A DNA stretch of 64,000 nucleotides from Muricomes sp049840515 (GCA_049840515.1 JASGKW010000007.1:1-64000), one strand, 5' to 3'. Shown: positions 43,823 through 52,286, counted from the first letter of the stretch. Numbers and translations are program-made. The notes: generated by a model not told the origin, from the letters alone.

Positions 43823-44018
43823 TACATTTGTAGAAGAATTAAGAGGAAAATCTGTAAAAGAATTAAATGAAGAATTAGTAGCTGCTAAGAAGGAACTTTT
43901 TAATTTAAGATTCCAGAATGCAACTAATCAATTAGATAATACAAGCAGAATCAAAGAAGTGAGAAAGAATATCGCTCGTATCCAGACAGTGATAGCTGAA
44001 GCTTCTAAAGCTGAGTAG
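43812..44018 (+). CDS. rpmC: Ribosomal protein L29
   Basis: L29 lies at the exit tunnel beside L23. The GTG at 43812, giving MKINTFVEELRGKSVKELNE, is preferred over an ATG nine bases upstream because it matches the usual opening and has GAAGGCGG before it. The 68-aa helical hairpin ends KNIARIQTVIAEASKAE. It overlaps the end of rplP. Confidence 0.9.
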   Translation: MKINTFVEELRGKSVKELNEELVAAKKELFNLRFQNATNQLDNTSRIKEVRKNIARIQTVIAEASKAE

Positions 44019-44029
44019 GAGGTCGTACT

Positions 44030-44287
44030 GTGGAAGAAAGAAATCTTAGAAAAACCCGTACAGGCAAGGTTGTTAGTGACAAAATGGACAAAACAATCGT
44101 TGTCGCAGTTGAAGACCACGTTAAGCATCCACTTTATAAGAAAATCATCAAAAAGACTTATAAGTTGAAAGCTCATGATGAGAAGAATGAGTGTAACGTT
44201 GGAGATACAGTAAAAGTTATGGAAACAAGACCATTGTCCAAGGACAAGAGATGGAGACTTGTAGAAATCATGGAAAAAGCGAAATAA
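44030..44287 (+). CDS. rpsQ: Ribosomal protein S17
   Basis: S17 binds 16S rRNA early in 30S assembly. The 85-aa OB-fold protein starts at a GTG (MEERNLRKTRTGKVVSDKMD) and contains the motif NVGDTVKVMETRPLSKDKRW. It follows rpmC after 11 bp. Confidence 0.95.
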   Translation: MEERNLRKTRTGKVVSDKMDKTIVVAVEDHVKHPLYKKIIKKTYKLKAHDEKNECNVGDTVKVMETRPLSKDKRWRLVEIMEKAK

Positions 44288-44321
44288 TCTTACCGCATAT
44301 TTAAAGGAGGTTTACCTGACT

Positions 44322-44687
44322 ATACAACAAGAAAGCAGACTTAAAGTGGCAGACAACACAGGCGCTAAAGAGTTATTGTGTATCCGTGTACTTGGCGGTT
44401 CTACAAGAAGATATGCCAGTATCGGAGATGTGATTGTTGCGACGGTTAAAGATGCAACACCAGGCGGCGTTGTAAAAAAGGGTGACGTCGTAAAAGCTGT
44501 AGTTGTCCGTACTGTTAGGGGAGCACGTCGTAAAGATGGTTCCTATATCAGATTTGACGAAAATGCTGCTGTTATTATAAAAGACGATATGAACCCACGT
44601 GGAACACGTATTTTTGGACCAGTAGCCAGAGAGCTTAGGGATAAACATTTTATGAAGATTGTTTCTTTAGCTCCGGAAGTACTCTAG
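44322..44687 (+). CDS. rplN: Ribosomal protein L14, non-standard start
   Basis: L14 is a core 50S protein. The body from VADNTGAKELLCIRVLGGST to FMKIVSLAPEVL is standard. The normal N-terminus MIQQESRLKVADNTG is encoded, but at the Met position the codon is ATA (44322). Six bases earlier lies a CTG with AAAGGAGG at 44303-44310 well placed for it. No ATG, GTG or TTG precedes residue 9. Either a rare start codon is used or the start carries a sequence error. Corrected length is 121-123 aa. Confidence 0.88.
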   Translation: MQQESRLKVADNTGAKELLCIRVLGGSTRRYASIGDVIVATVKDATPGGVVKKGDVVKAVVVRTVRGARRKDGSYIRFDENAAVIIKDDMNPRGTRIFGPVARELRDKHFMKIVSLAPEVL

Positions 44688-44700
44688 GGAGGTGCCGAGA

Positions 44701-45012
44701 ATGTCAAGTATGAAAATTAAAAAGGGTGATACTGTAAAGGTTATCGCCGGCAAAGATAAAGACAAAGAAGGCAAAGTAATTGCTGTAAATCAAAAAGATG
44801 GAAAAGTTCTGGTTGAAGGCGTTAATATGCTGACAAAGCACACAAAACCAAGCGCTGCTAATCAAAATGGCGGAATCATCCATCAGGAAGGACCGATTGA
44901 TATCTCTAATGTAATGTATGTACACAAAGGGGAAGTTACAAGAATCGGTTTCAAGTTAGATGGAGACAAAAAGGTACGTGTTGCGAAATCAACAGGCGAC
45001 GTAATTGATTAA
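44701..45012 (+). CDS. rplX: Ribosomal protein L24
   Basis: L24 is an early 50S assembly protein with a KOW motif (MKIKKGDTVKVIAGKDKDKE). The ATG at 44701 has GGGAGGT six bases upstream and is preferred over a GTG three codons earlier. The length is 103 aa, normal. It is followed closely by rplE. Confidence 0.94.
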   Translation: MSSMKIKKGDTVKVIAGKDKDKEGKVIAVNQKDGKVLVEGVNMLTKHTKPSAANQNGGIIHQEGPIDISNVMYVHKGEVTRIGFKLDGDKKVRVAKSTGDVID

Positions 45013-45035
45013 TTCAAGGAAGGAGGTCCAGAACT

Positions 45036-45575
45036 TTGAGTAGACTGAAAGAACAATATCAAAATGAAATCGTTGATGCAATGGTTAAAAAATTTGGATA
45101 TAAAAATGTTATGGAAGTGCCAAAGCTTGACAAAGTTGTTATCAACATGGGCGTTGGCGAAGCAAAAGAAAATGCGAAAATATTAGAGTCAGCAGTTGCT
45201 GATTTGGAGAAAATTTCAGGACAGAAAGCAGTTCTTACAAAAGCTAAGAACTCAGTTGCTAACTTTAAAATCAGAGAAGGCATGGCTATTGGATGTAAAG
45301 TTACTTTAAGAGGCGAAAGAATGTATGAGTTTGTTGACCGTTTGGTTAACCTTGCATTGCCTCGTGTACGTGACTTCAGAGGTGTAAATCCTAACGCATT
45401 TGACGGAAGAGGTAACTATGCACTTGGTATTAAAGAGCAGTTGATTTTCCCTGAAATCGAGTATGATAAAGTAGACAAAGTCAGAGGTATGGATGTAATT
45501 TTCGTTACAACAGCTAAAACTGACGAAGAAGCTCGTGAATTATTGACTCAGTTCAATATGCCATTCACTAAGTAA
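45036..45575 (+). CDS. rplE: Ribosomal protein L5
   Basis: L5 binds 5S rRNA in the central protuberance. The 179-aa protein starts at a TTG with AAGGAGGT upstream and has VPKLDKVVINMGVGEAKEN and FRGVNPNAFDGRGNYALG as family signatures. No oddities. Confidence 0.96.
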   Translation: MSRLKEQYQNEIVDAMVKKFGYKNVMEVPKLDKVVINMGVGEAKENAKILESAVADLEKISGQKAVLTKAKNSVANFKIREGMAIGCKVTLRGERMYEFVDRLVNLALPRVRDFRGVNPNAFDGRGNYALGIKEQLIFPEIEYDKVDKVRGMDVIFVTTAKTDEEARELLTQFNMPFTK

Positions 45576-45588
45576 AGGAGGGAAATTC

Positions 45589-45774
45589 ATGGCTAAGACA
45601 TCAATGAAAATTAAACAGCAGCGCAAAGCTAAATTCTCCACAAGAGAATACAACCGCTGCAGAATTTGCGGACGTCCACATTCCTATTTGAGAAAATACG
45701 GAATCTGCCGTATTTGCTTCCGTGAACTGGCATACAAAGGACAGATTCCAGGAGTAAGAAAAGCAAGTTGGTAG
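45589..45774 (+). CDS. rpsN: Ribosomal protein S14, zinc type
   Basis: This 61-aa S14 is the short C+ form with a zinc ribbon, CRICGRPHSYLRKYGICRIC, that is common in Firmicutes. It carries no sign of zinc-independent replacement. Its stop codon opens the 17-base sequence (45772-45788) that also follows rplW. Confidence 0.96.
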   Translation: MAKTSMKIKQQRKAKFSTREYNRCRICGRPHSYLRKYGICRICFRELAYKGQIPGVRKASW

Positions 45775-45996
45775 ACCGAAAGCAACTTAGTGAATCCAAG
45801 CACTTAGTGCGCCGGATGAACTTAGTGCGAGGTCGTTCTTTGAGATTAGCGATGCATTGAACACTTGGCGAAGTATTTTTGAGCTTAGTGTGAAAGCAGA
45901 TACGACCAGGGAAACGAGGATGTATCTTCCAAATGCAAGTTTAGTGAAAAGAACCCCAACATTTAACCCATAAAGAAATAAGGAGGTCAATAATCC
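45775..45996 (+). other. 222-nt spacer with a repeated CTTAGTG motif
   Basis: No gene. CTTAGTG occurs at 45786, 45803, 45821 and 45884, and TTTAGTG at 45940. Each is flanked by similar bases, and one forms the palindrome GCACTTAGTGC. The first 14 bases after the stop (ACCGAAAGCAACTT) are identical to those after rplW. No terminator with a T run is seen, so the spacer is presumably transcribed with the operon. Confidence 0.5.
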
Positions 45997-46002
45997 ATGA
46001 CT

Positions 46003-46398
46003 ATGAGTGATCCAATCGCAGATATGCTTACAAGAATCCGTAATGCAAATACTGCTAAACATGATACAGTTGATGTTCCTGCATCTAAGATGAAAATCGC
46101 GATTGCGGATATTCTGTTAAACGAAGGTTATATTACAAAATATGACATCGTAGAAGATGGAATTTTTAAGACAATCCACATCACATTAAAATATGGTGCA
46201 GATAAGAACGAAAAAGTTATTTCCGGTCTTAAGAGAATTTCTAAGCCAGGACTTCGTGTATATGCCAACAGCGCAGATATCCCGAAAGTATTAGGCGGAC
46301 TTGGAACAGCTATTATTTCCACAAACAAAGGTGTTATCACAGACAAAGAAGCTAGAAAAGCTGGCGTAGGCGGCGAAGTACTCTGCTTTGTTTGGTAA
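46003..46398 (+). CDS. rpsH: Ribosomal protein S8
   Basis: S8 is a primary 16S-binding protein and the classic repressor of the spc operon in E. coli. The 131-aa protein starts MSDPIADMLTRIRNANTAKH; an ATG two codons earlier is also possible. It ends VGGEVLCFVW, as in the family. AAGGAGGT lies upstream. It follows the unusual 222-nt spacer. Confidence 0.95.
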   Translation: MSDPIADMLTRIRNANTAKHDTVDVPASKMKIAIADILLNEGYITKYDIVEDGIFKTIHITLKYGADKNEKVISGLKRISKPGLRVYANSADIPKVLGGLGTAIISTNKGVITDKEARKAGVGGEVLCFVW

Positions 46399-46467
46399 TT
46401 ATTAGAAACTGAAAACAGAGAAGCCATTAGCCGCTTCTCCGAGAATTTAAGTTATAGGAGGTAAGGT

Positions 46468-47010
46468 ATGTCACGTATAGGAAGACTGCCAATCGCGATT
46501 CCAGCAGGTGTAACTGTTGATATTGCGGACAACAATGTAGTGACTGTAAAAGGTCCTAAGGGAACTCTTGTAAAAGAGCTTCCAACAGAGATGGAAATCA
46601 AAAAAGAGGGCGAAGAAGTTATCGTCACAAGACCAAGTGACTTGAAGAAAATGAAAGCTCTTCACGGTCTCACAAGAACATTAATCAACAACATGGTTGT
46701 TGGTGTAACAGACGGATATCAGAAAGTTCTGGAAGTCAACGGTGTTGGTTACAGAGCAGCAAAAGCAGGAAATAAGCTTACATTGAGCTTAGGATATTCT
46801 CATCCGGTAGAGATGATTGACCCAGAAGGTGTTGAGTCAACTCTGGAAGGTCAGAATAAGATTACTGTATCAGGTATCGATAAAGAAAAAGTAGGCCAAT
46901 ACGCAGCGGAAATCAGAGACAAGAGAAGACCTGAGCCATACAAGGGCAAAGGAATTAAGTATGCTGATGAAGTAATCAGACGTAAAGTTGGTAAGACTGG
47001 TAAGAAATAA
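46468..47010 (+). CDS. rplF: Ribosomal protein L6
   Basis: L6 lies near the factor-binding site of the 50S. The 180-aa protein has two similar domains and the family ending RRPEPYKGKGIKYADEVIRR. TAGGAGGT precedes the ATG. It is intact. Confidence 0.96.
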   Translation: MSRIGRLPIAIPAGVTVDIADNNVVTVKGPKGTLVKELPTEMEIKKEGEEVIVTRPSDLKKMKALHGLTRTLINNMVVGVTDGYQKVLEVNGVGYRAAKAGNKLTLSLGYSHPVEMIDPEGVESTLEGQNKITVSGIDKEKVGQYAAEIRDKRRPEPYKGKGIKYADEVIRRKVGKTGKK

Positions 47011-47027
47011 ATAAGGAGGGTGTGAAA

Positions 47028-47396
47028 ATGGTTAGTAAAAAATCAAGAAGCGAAGTTCGTAGAAAAAAACACATGAAATTACGTAACCGTTTCAGCGGTA
47101 CTGCTGAGAGACCACGTTTGGCTGTGTTTAGAAGTAATACTCACATGTATGCACAGATTGTTGACGATACAGTTGGAAACACTCTGGTTGCAGCTTCCAC
47201 TCTTCAGAAAGACGTGAAAGCGGAATTAGAAAAAACCAACGACGTTGAAGCAGCGGCATATTTAGGAAAAGTAATTGCTGAGAAAGCAAAAGAAAAAGGT
47301 ATCACAGATGTTGTCTTTGACAGAGGCGGCTTTATATACCAGGGAAAAATCAAAGCATTAGCAGACGCAGCCAGAGAAGCTGGACTGAATTTCTAG
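47028..47396 (+). CDS. rplR: Ribosomal protein L18
   Basis: L18 binds 5S rRNA with L5. The 122-aa protein opens MVSKKSRSEVRRKKHMKLRN and ends DAAREAGLNF. The ATG at 47028 has AAGGAGGG eight bases upstream and is preferred over a GTG two codons earlier. Confidence 0.95.
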   Translation: MVSKKSRSEVRRKKHMKLRNRFSGTAERPRLAVFRSNTHMYAQIVDDTVGNTLVAASTLQKDVKAELEKTNDVEAAAYLGKVIAEKAKEKGITDVVFDRGGFIYQGKIKALADAAREAGLNF

Positions 47397-47411
47397 GAAG
47401 GGAGAACACAT

Positions 47412-47921
47412 ATGAAACAAGAACGTATTGATGCTAGTCAAATGGAATTAACAGAAAAAGTGGTATCAATCAAACGTGTTACCAAAGTTGTTAAAGGTGG
47501 TCGTAACTTCAGATTCACAGCTTTAGTAGTTGTTGGCGATGGTAAAGGCCATGTTGGTGCAGGTTTAGGAAAGGCTACTGAAATCCCGGAAGCTATCCGC
47601 AAAGGGAAAGAAGATGCAGCAAAGAAATTAATCAAAGTATCAATGGACGAGAATGACAGTGTTACACACGACATTATCGGAAAATTTGGAAGCGCTTCTG
47701 TATTACTGAAGAAAGCTCCAGACGGTACTGGTGTTATTGCAGGGGGTCCGGCACGTGCGGTAATCGAGATGGCAGGAATCAAGAATATCCGTACAAAATC
47801 TTTAGGTTCCAACAATAAGCAGAACGTAGTTCTCGCTACAATTGAGGGATTGAGAGAGATTAAGACTCCAGAAGCTGTTGCAAAACTTCGCGGCAAGTCA
47901 GTAGAAGAAATCGTAGGCTAA
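47412..47921 (+). CDS. rpsE: Ribosomal protein S5
   Basis: S5 affects decoding accuracy. The 169-aa protein has a double-stranded RNA-binding-like N-terminal domain (VKGGRNFRFTALVVVGDGKG) and a C-terminal domain with NIRTKSLGSNNKQNVV. AAGGGAG lies before the ATG. No oddities. Confidence 0.96.
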   Translation: MKQERIDASQMELTEKVVSIKRVTKVVKGGRNFRFTALVVVGDGKGHVGAGLGKATEIPEAIRKGKEDAAKKLIKVSMDENDSVTHDIIGKFGSASVLLKKAPDGTGVIAGGPARAVIEMAGIKNIRTKSLGSNNKQNVVLATIEGLREIKTPEAVAKLRGKSVEEIVG

Positions 47922-47961
47922 GAAGATAGAACAAAGCTCTATTGAACAGGAGGTAAAATAA

Positions 47962-48141
47962 ATGGCAAATTTAAAAATCACACTGATAAAGTCTACAATC
48001 AGCGCTGTGCCGAAGCATAGAAGAACTGTTGAAGCTTTAGGTCTTAAGAAGCTCAACAAAACGGTAATTTTACCGGACAATGCAGCTACCAGAGGTATGG
48101 TACAGCAGGTTAGACATTTAGTGAAAGTTGAAGAAGCGTAA
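47962..48141 (+). CDS. rpmD: Ribosomal protein L30
   Basis: This 59-aa protein (MANLKITLIKSTISAVPKHR at the start) has the single-domain L30 pattern with RTVEALGLKKLNKTVILPDN. AGGAGGT lies upstream. It falls between rpsE and rplO, the standard place for rpmD. Confidence 0.94.
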   Translation: MANLKITLIKSTISAVPKHRRTVEALGLKKLNKTVILPDNAATRGMVQQVRHLVKVEEA

Positions 48142-48168
48142 ATAAAAATACGATAAGGAGGTAATATC

Positions 48169-48609
48169 ATGGACTTATCAAACTTGAGACCGGCAGACGG
48201 TTCTAAGCAGAGTGATAATTTCAGAAGAGGCCGCGGCCACGGTTCTGGAAATGGTAAAACAGCTGGTAAAGGACATAAGGGCCAGAAAGCTCGTTCAGGA
48301 GCTACAAGACCAGGTTTTGAAGGCGGTCAGATGCCTTTATACAGAAGAATACCAAAGAGAGGTTTCACATGCAGAAACTCCAAAGAAATTATTGGTATCA
48401 ACCTGAGTGCTTTAGAAGTATTTGAAGATGGCGCAACAGTTACAGTTGAGACTTTAATTGAGAGCGGTATCGTTAGAAATCCAAAAGATGGTGTTAAAAT
48501 TCTTGGAAATGGAGAGTTAACTAAGAAGCTTACTGTTCAGGTAAATGCATTTAGTGCAAAAGCATCTGAAAAGATAGAAGCACTTGGTGGAAAAGCAGAG
48601 GTGATCTAA
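48169..48609 (+). CDS. rplO: Ribosomal protein L15
   Basis: L15 is a late 50S assembly protein. The 146-aa protein begins MDLSNLRPADGSKQSDNFRR and has the basic glycine-rich N-terminal region GRGHGSGNGKTAGKGHKGQK. The stop shares a base with the secY start. Confidence 0.96.
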   Translation: MDLSNLRPADGSKQSDNFRRGRGHGSGNGKTAGKGHKGQKARSGATRPGFEGGQMPLYRRIPKRGFTCRNSKEIIGINLSALEVFEDGATVTVETLIESGIVRNPKDGVKILGNGELTKKLTVQVNAFSAKASEKIEALGGKAEVI

Positions 48610-49960
48610 TGCTAGAAACAGTACGAAGAGCATTTCAGATAGAAGATATCCGTAAAAGACTTTTCTACACTTTTTTAATGCTGATCGTTGTTAGACTTGG
48701 TTCCAGCTGCCTACACCGGGAGTGGACCCAACCTACATTCAGAATTTTTTCGCGAATCAGTCCGGTGATGCATTCAATTTTTTTGATGCATTTACCGGCG
48801 GTTCCTTTGCCCAGATGTCTGTGTTTGCCCTGAGCATTACGCCGTACATCACATCTTCCATTATTATGCAGCTTCTGACAATTGCAATTCCAAAGCTTGA
48901 GGAAATGCAGAAAGAGGGAGAGGACGGAAGAAAAAAAATCGCAGCAATTACCCGTTATGTCACAGTAGTACTTGCATTGGTTGAATCTATCGCTATGGCG
49001 GTTGGATTTGGCCGTCAGGGACTTCTTGTTGAGTATAATTTTGTAAATGCTGCTGTTGTGGTATGTACACTTACAGCAGGTTCTGCATTCCTGATGTGGA
49101 TTGGTGAACGTATTACAGAAAAGGGCGTGGGAAATGGAATTTCCATCGTTCTGCTCATTAATATCATTTCTCGTGTACCAAGCGATTTCGTTACTCTCTA
49201 TTCTCAGTTTGTAAAGGGCAAAGCTATTGCCGGCGCTATGCTGGCGGCCATTCTGATCGTGGCAATCTTACTGCTGGTTATCGTGTTTGTTGTTATTTTG
49301 CAGAGCGGACAGAGAAAAATTGCTGTACAGTATTCACAAAAGGTACAGGGAAGAAAAACATATGGCGGACAATCCACACATATTCCCTTAAAAGTTAATA
49401 CAGCAGGTGTTATCCCGGTTATTTTTGCATCTTCCCTGATGCAGTTTCCTGTTGTTATTGCCTCTTTTCTTGGAAAAGGAAAGGGTACAGGAATTGGCAG
49501 CCAGATACTCAAAGGTATGAGCTCCAATAATTGGTGTGACCCTCACAATTTAATTTATTCATTAGGTCTGCTTGTTTATATTGCACTTACTATATTTTTT
49601 GCTTATTTCTATACATCTATCACATTTAACCCTATGGAAATTGCAAACAATATGAAGAAAAACGGAGGGTTTATCCCGGGCATCCGTCCAGGAAAGCCGA
49701 CTGTTGAGTATTTGCAGAAAATATTGAACTACATCATTTTCATCGGTGCCTGCGGTCTTGTTATCGTTCAGGTAATTCCATTCTTCTTTAATGGTGTGTT
49801 CCAGGCGCATGTATCCTTCGGCGGTACATCCCTGATTATTATTGTGGGTGTTGTATTAGATACAATCAAACAGGTGGAATCACAGATGCTTGTGCGAAAC
49901 TATACAGGCTTTTTGAATAATAAAGGAAATTCCATGAAAAATAGTTTCCTTGGTTATTAA
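48609..49960 (+). CDS. secY: Protein translocase subunit SecY, frameshifted
   Basis: SecY forms the membrane channel of the Sec translocon. The N-terminal frame (MLETVRRAFQIEDIRKRLFY) is joined to the main frame by restoring one C near 48703, giving VRLGSQLPTPGVDPTYIQNF. The reconstructed protein is about 450 aa with ten hydrophobic segments, including the usual ALSITPYITSSIIMQLL plug-side segment and GNSMKNSFLGY at the end. SecY is essential, so the break is a sequence error. The gene follows rplO directly. Confidence 0.93.
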
Positions 49961-50083
49961 TTGAAATCAGTTAGCTCGCCTATGTTTTGTTCCCCTGGGA
50001 CAAAAACTGGCGGGTTAATGTCTTATATGGATATATCACCGTGCCACGCATTATTGCGGTGAGTAAGATGGAGGGACATAGAT

Positions 50084-50728
50084 ATGAAGATTATTATGTT
50101 AGGTGCCCCTGGGGCAGGTAAAGGTACACAGGCAAAGAAGATTGCCGCAAAATATGGAGTTCCCCATATTTCAACTGGAGATATATTTAGAGCAAATATT
50201 AAAAATGGAACAGAGCTGGGACAGAAAGCAAAAACATACATGGATCAGGGACTTTTGGTGCCTGACGAGTTAGTGGTAGATTTGGTTGTAGACAGAGTAA
50301 ACCAGGAAGACTGCGCCTCTGGATATGTTCTGGATGGTTTTCCAAGAACAATCCCTCAGGCGGAAGCACTGGATAAGGCTCTGGCAGCGCTGGGACAGAA
50401 AATAGATTATGCGATTGATGTAGAAGTACCGGATGAGAACATTGTAAGACGTATGTCAGGCAGGCGTGCATGCGTGGACTGCGGTGCAACCTATCATCTG
50501 GAGTATGCGCCGACAAAAGTACCCGGTGTCTGTGATATCTGTCAGGGAAGTCTGATTTTGAGAGATGATGACAAACCTGAGACAGTGGAGAAACGCCTCG
50601 GCGTTTATCACGAGCAGACACAGCCCCTCATTAATTATTACACATCAGCCGGAATCCTGAAAGAAGTTGACGGAACCATCGATATCAACGATGTGTTTTC
50701 AGAAATCGTAAAGATTCTGGGGGAATAA
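50084..50728 (+). CDS. adk: Adenylate kinase
   Basis: This enzyme interconverts ATP, ADP and AMP. The 214-aa protein has the P-loop GAPGAGKGTQ, the AMP-binding STGDIFRANI and the LDGFPRTIPQAEAL motif. The lid is the zinc type, with two Cys pairs (CVDCG and CDIC). A hairpin (TTTTGT/ACAAAA inside CGCC/GGCG) lies in the 124-bp gap after secY. In most relatives map follows; here it does not. Confidence 0.96.
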   Translation: MKIIMLGAPGAGKGTQAKKIAAKYGVPHISTGDIFRANIKNGTELGQKAKTYMDQGLLVPDELVVDLVVDRVNQEDCASGYVLDGFPRTIPQAEALDKALAALGQKIDYAIDVEVPDENIVRRMSGRRACVDCGATYHLEYAPTKVPGVCDICQGSLILRDDDKPETVEKRLGVYHEQTQPLINYYTSAGILKEVDGTIDINDVFSEIVKILGE

Positions 50729-50729
50729 T

Positions 50730-50981
50730 ATGATCTTTGAACCGGGAATGCTTGTCAAATCAAAGGCAGGACGCGATAAAGATTGTATATATGTGATAAT
50801 TAGTGTCAATTCTGAATATATATATCTGGCGGATGGTATCAGCAGAACCATCTGCCATACAAAGAGAAAAAATAAAAAGCATCTGCAGGTGATACGGAAA
50901 GCAGCAAGTCCGTCCGTCTCGGATGATGAAGTAATTAAAAATGTATGCTTATTGAATTGCCAATGTTCAATAAAACAATAA
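50730..50981 (+). CDS. KOW-domain RNA-binding protein
   Basis: This 83-aa basic protein opens with a KOW-like motif (FEPGMLVKSKAGRDKDCIYV). Homologs lie between adk/map and infA in many Clostridia and are thought to bind ribosomal RNA. It starts one base after the adk stop. The last codons (CLLNCQCSIKQ) fall inside a copy of repeat B, so the C-terminus has been remodelled by the repeat. Confidence 0.82.
   Translation: MIFEPGMLVKSKAGRDKDCIYVIISVNSEYIYLADGISRTICHTKRKNKKHLQVIRKAASPSVSDDEVIKNVCLLNCQCSIKQ
50948..50973. repeat. Palindromic repeat B, single copy
   Basis: CTTATTGAA-TTGCCAA-TGTTCAATAA has the same arms as the copies at 11404. It overlaps the 3' end of the KOW gene and reaches almost to its stop codon. 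Confidence 0.65.
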
Positions 50982-51044
50982 GGAAATATTCTTGTTTGAC
51001 ATAAGCAGAAATTGTCAAGTGCGAAATGTGCAGGAGGATTAAAA

Positions 51045-51263
51045 ATGTCAAAAACTGACGTAATCGAAATTGAAGGAGTCGTAGCTGAAAAACTTCCCAA
51101 CGCAATGTTTAAAGTGCAGTTGGAAAATGGTCATATTGTGCTGGCGCATATCAGCGGGAAGCTGCGTATGAATTTTATTAAGATTTTACCGGGTGACAAA
51201 GTTACATTAGAAATGTCCCCCTATGATCTGAGCAAGGGAAGAATTGTTTGGAGAGATAAATAA
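51045..51263 (+). CDS. infA: Translation initiation factor IF-1
   Basis: IF-1 binds the 30S A site during initiation. The 72-aa OB-fold protein has the family body IEGVVAEKLPNAMFKVQLEN and LPGDKVTLEMSPYDLSKGRI. The start is the ATG with CAGGAGG upstream; in-frame upstream codons are not family-like. Confidence 0.95.
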   Translation: MSKTDVIEIEGVVAEKLPNAMFKVQLENGHIVLAHISGKLRMNFIKILPGDKVTLEMSPYDLSKGRIVWRDK

Positions 51264-51374
51264 AACATAAAAGATAAGAAAAAAAGTATTGACTTTGATT
51301 AAAGACAGATGTTATACTATGGAATGGCTGTTTTTGGATAGGTGTGCCCAAAAGGAGCTTGTAACGTATACCAG

Positions 51375-51395
51375 ATTGAACAGTAGTAGTTCAAT
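51375..51395. repeat. Palindromic repeat B, single copy
   Basis: ATTGAAC-AGTAGTA-GTTCAAT lies in the infA-rpmJ gap, with GTATA on one side and AAGTATG on the other, as at the ends of the tandem copies at 11404. Confidence 0.6.
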
Positions 51396-51432
51396 AAGTA
51401 TGGCTGAGCAAAGGATGGAAGGAGGATTTGAC

Positions 51433-51546
51433 ATGAAGGTTAGATCATCAGTAAAACCAATTTGTGAAAAATGCAAAATTATTAAAAGAAAAGGAAGCAT
51501 CAGAGTAATCTGTGAGAATCCGAAACACAAACAAAGACAAGGTTAG
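51433..51546 (+). CDS. rpmJ: Ribosomal protein L36
   Basis: This 37-aa protein, MKVRSSVKPICEKCKIIKRK at the start, has the zinc-binding Cys and His pattern of the L36 C+ form (CEKC, then CENPKH). GGAGGATTTGAC precedes the ATG. It lies in the usual place after infA. Confidence 0.95.
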   Translation: MKVRSSVKPICEKCKIIKRKGSIRVICENPKHKQRQG

Positions 51547-51613
51547 TCAGCAGGTTTGTGAATGAATTAGGCGGCTGACAGCTTGACACACCAGGAAGTG
51601 TGTGGGGCTGTTT

Positions 51614-51743
51614 AATATACAGTAAGGATACACCATACTGCTGAGATGCAGGTACCGCGAGTGGTGGTCTTTTATTAGGAATGTTACCACTGTATATTGC
51701 TTATAATACCCGGTTTCATTTGCGGAGAACTATCTAAACCGGG
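51614..51743 (+). other. Two hairpins in the rpmJ-rpsM spacer
   Basis: The 318-bp gap between rpmJ and rpsM has no gene. It holds a large hairpin with 10-bp perfect outer arms (AATATACAGT at 51614, ACTGTATATT at 51689) and a second with 8-bp arms (CCCGGTTT at 51709, AAACCGGG at 51736). Neither has a T run. They may be a leader for the alpha part of the operon or another inserted element. Confidence 0.45.
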
Positions 51744-51864
51744 AAAGGGTGTGCATAAACTGTATGCCTGGATGTTTGAGGAAGATGGAAGCACCTTTCC
51801 GGTATCTGAAGGACATCCCAGTTAGGGACAATATGAAAACAGATTTGAAATGGAGGAAAGACAC

Positions 51865-52233
51865 ATGGCTCGTATTGCAGGTGTAGACTTACCAAGAGAC
51901 AAACGTGTAGAAATCGGCTTGACTTATATCTATGGAATTGGCAGAACAAGCGCAAGCCGTATTTTGGCAGAAGCAGGAGTAAATCCTGACACTCGTGTAA
52001 GAGATTTGACTACCGAGGATGTAAAGAAAATCAGCGAAGTGATTGATGAGACTCAGACCGTAGAAGGTGATTTGAGAAGAGAAATCCAGCTGAATATCAA
52101 GAGATTGAAAGAAATCGGCTGCTATCGCGGAATCCGTCACAGAAAAGGACTTCCAGTGCGTGGACAGAAGACAAAGACTAATGCAAGAACATGCAAAGGT
52201 CCAAAGAGAACAGTAGCTAATAAGAAGAAATAA
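51865..52233 (+). CDS. rpsM: Ribosomal protein S13
   Basis: S13 contacts the P-site tRNA and S19. The 122-aa protein begins MARIAGVDLPRDKRVEIGLT and ends in a basic tail (NARTCKGPKRTVANKKK). GGAGGAAAG lies before the ATG; an upstream in-frame start is not family-like. Confidence 0.96.
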   Translation: MARIAGVDLPRDKRVEIGLTYIYGIGRTSASRILAEAGVNPDTRVRDLTTEDVKKISEVIDETQTVEGDLRREIQLNIKRLKEIGCYRGIRHRKGLPVRGQKTKTNARTCKGPKRTVANKKK

Positions 52234-52286
52234 GGCATTTGCCGAAACAAATTATTCATAGAATTCGAGAAAGTAGGTTAGTTTAA

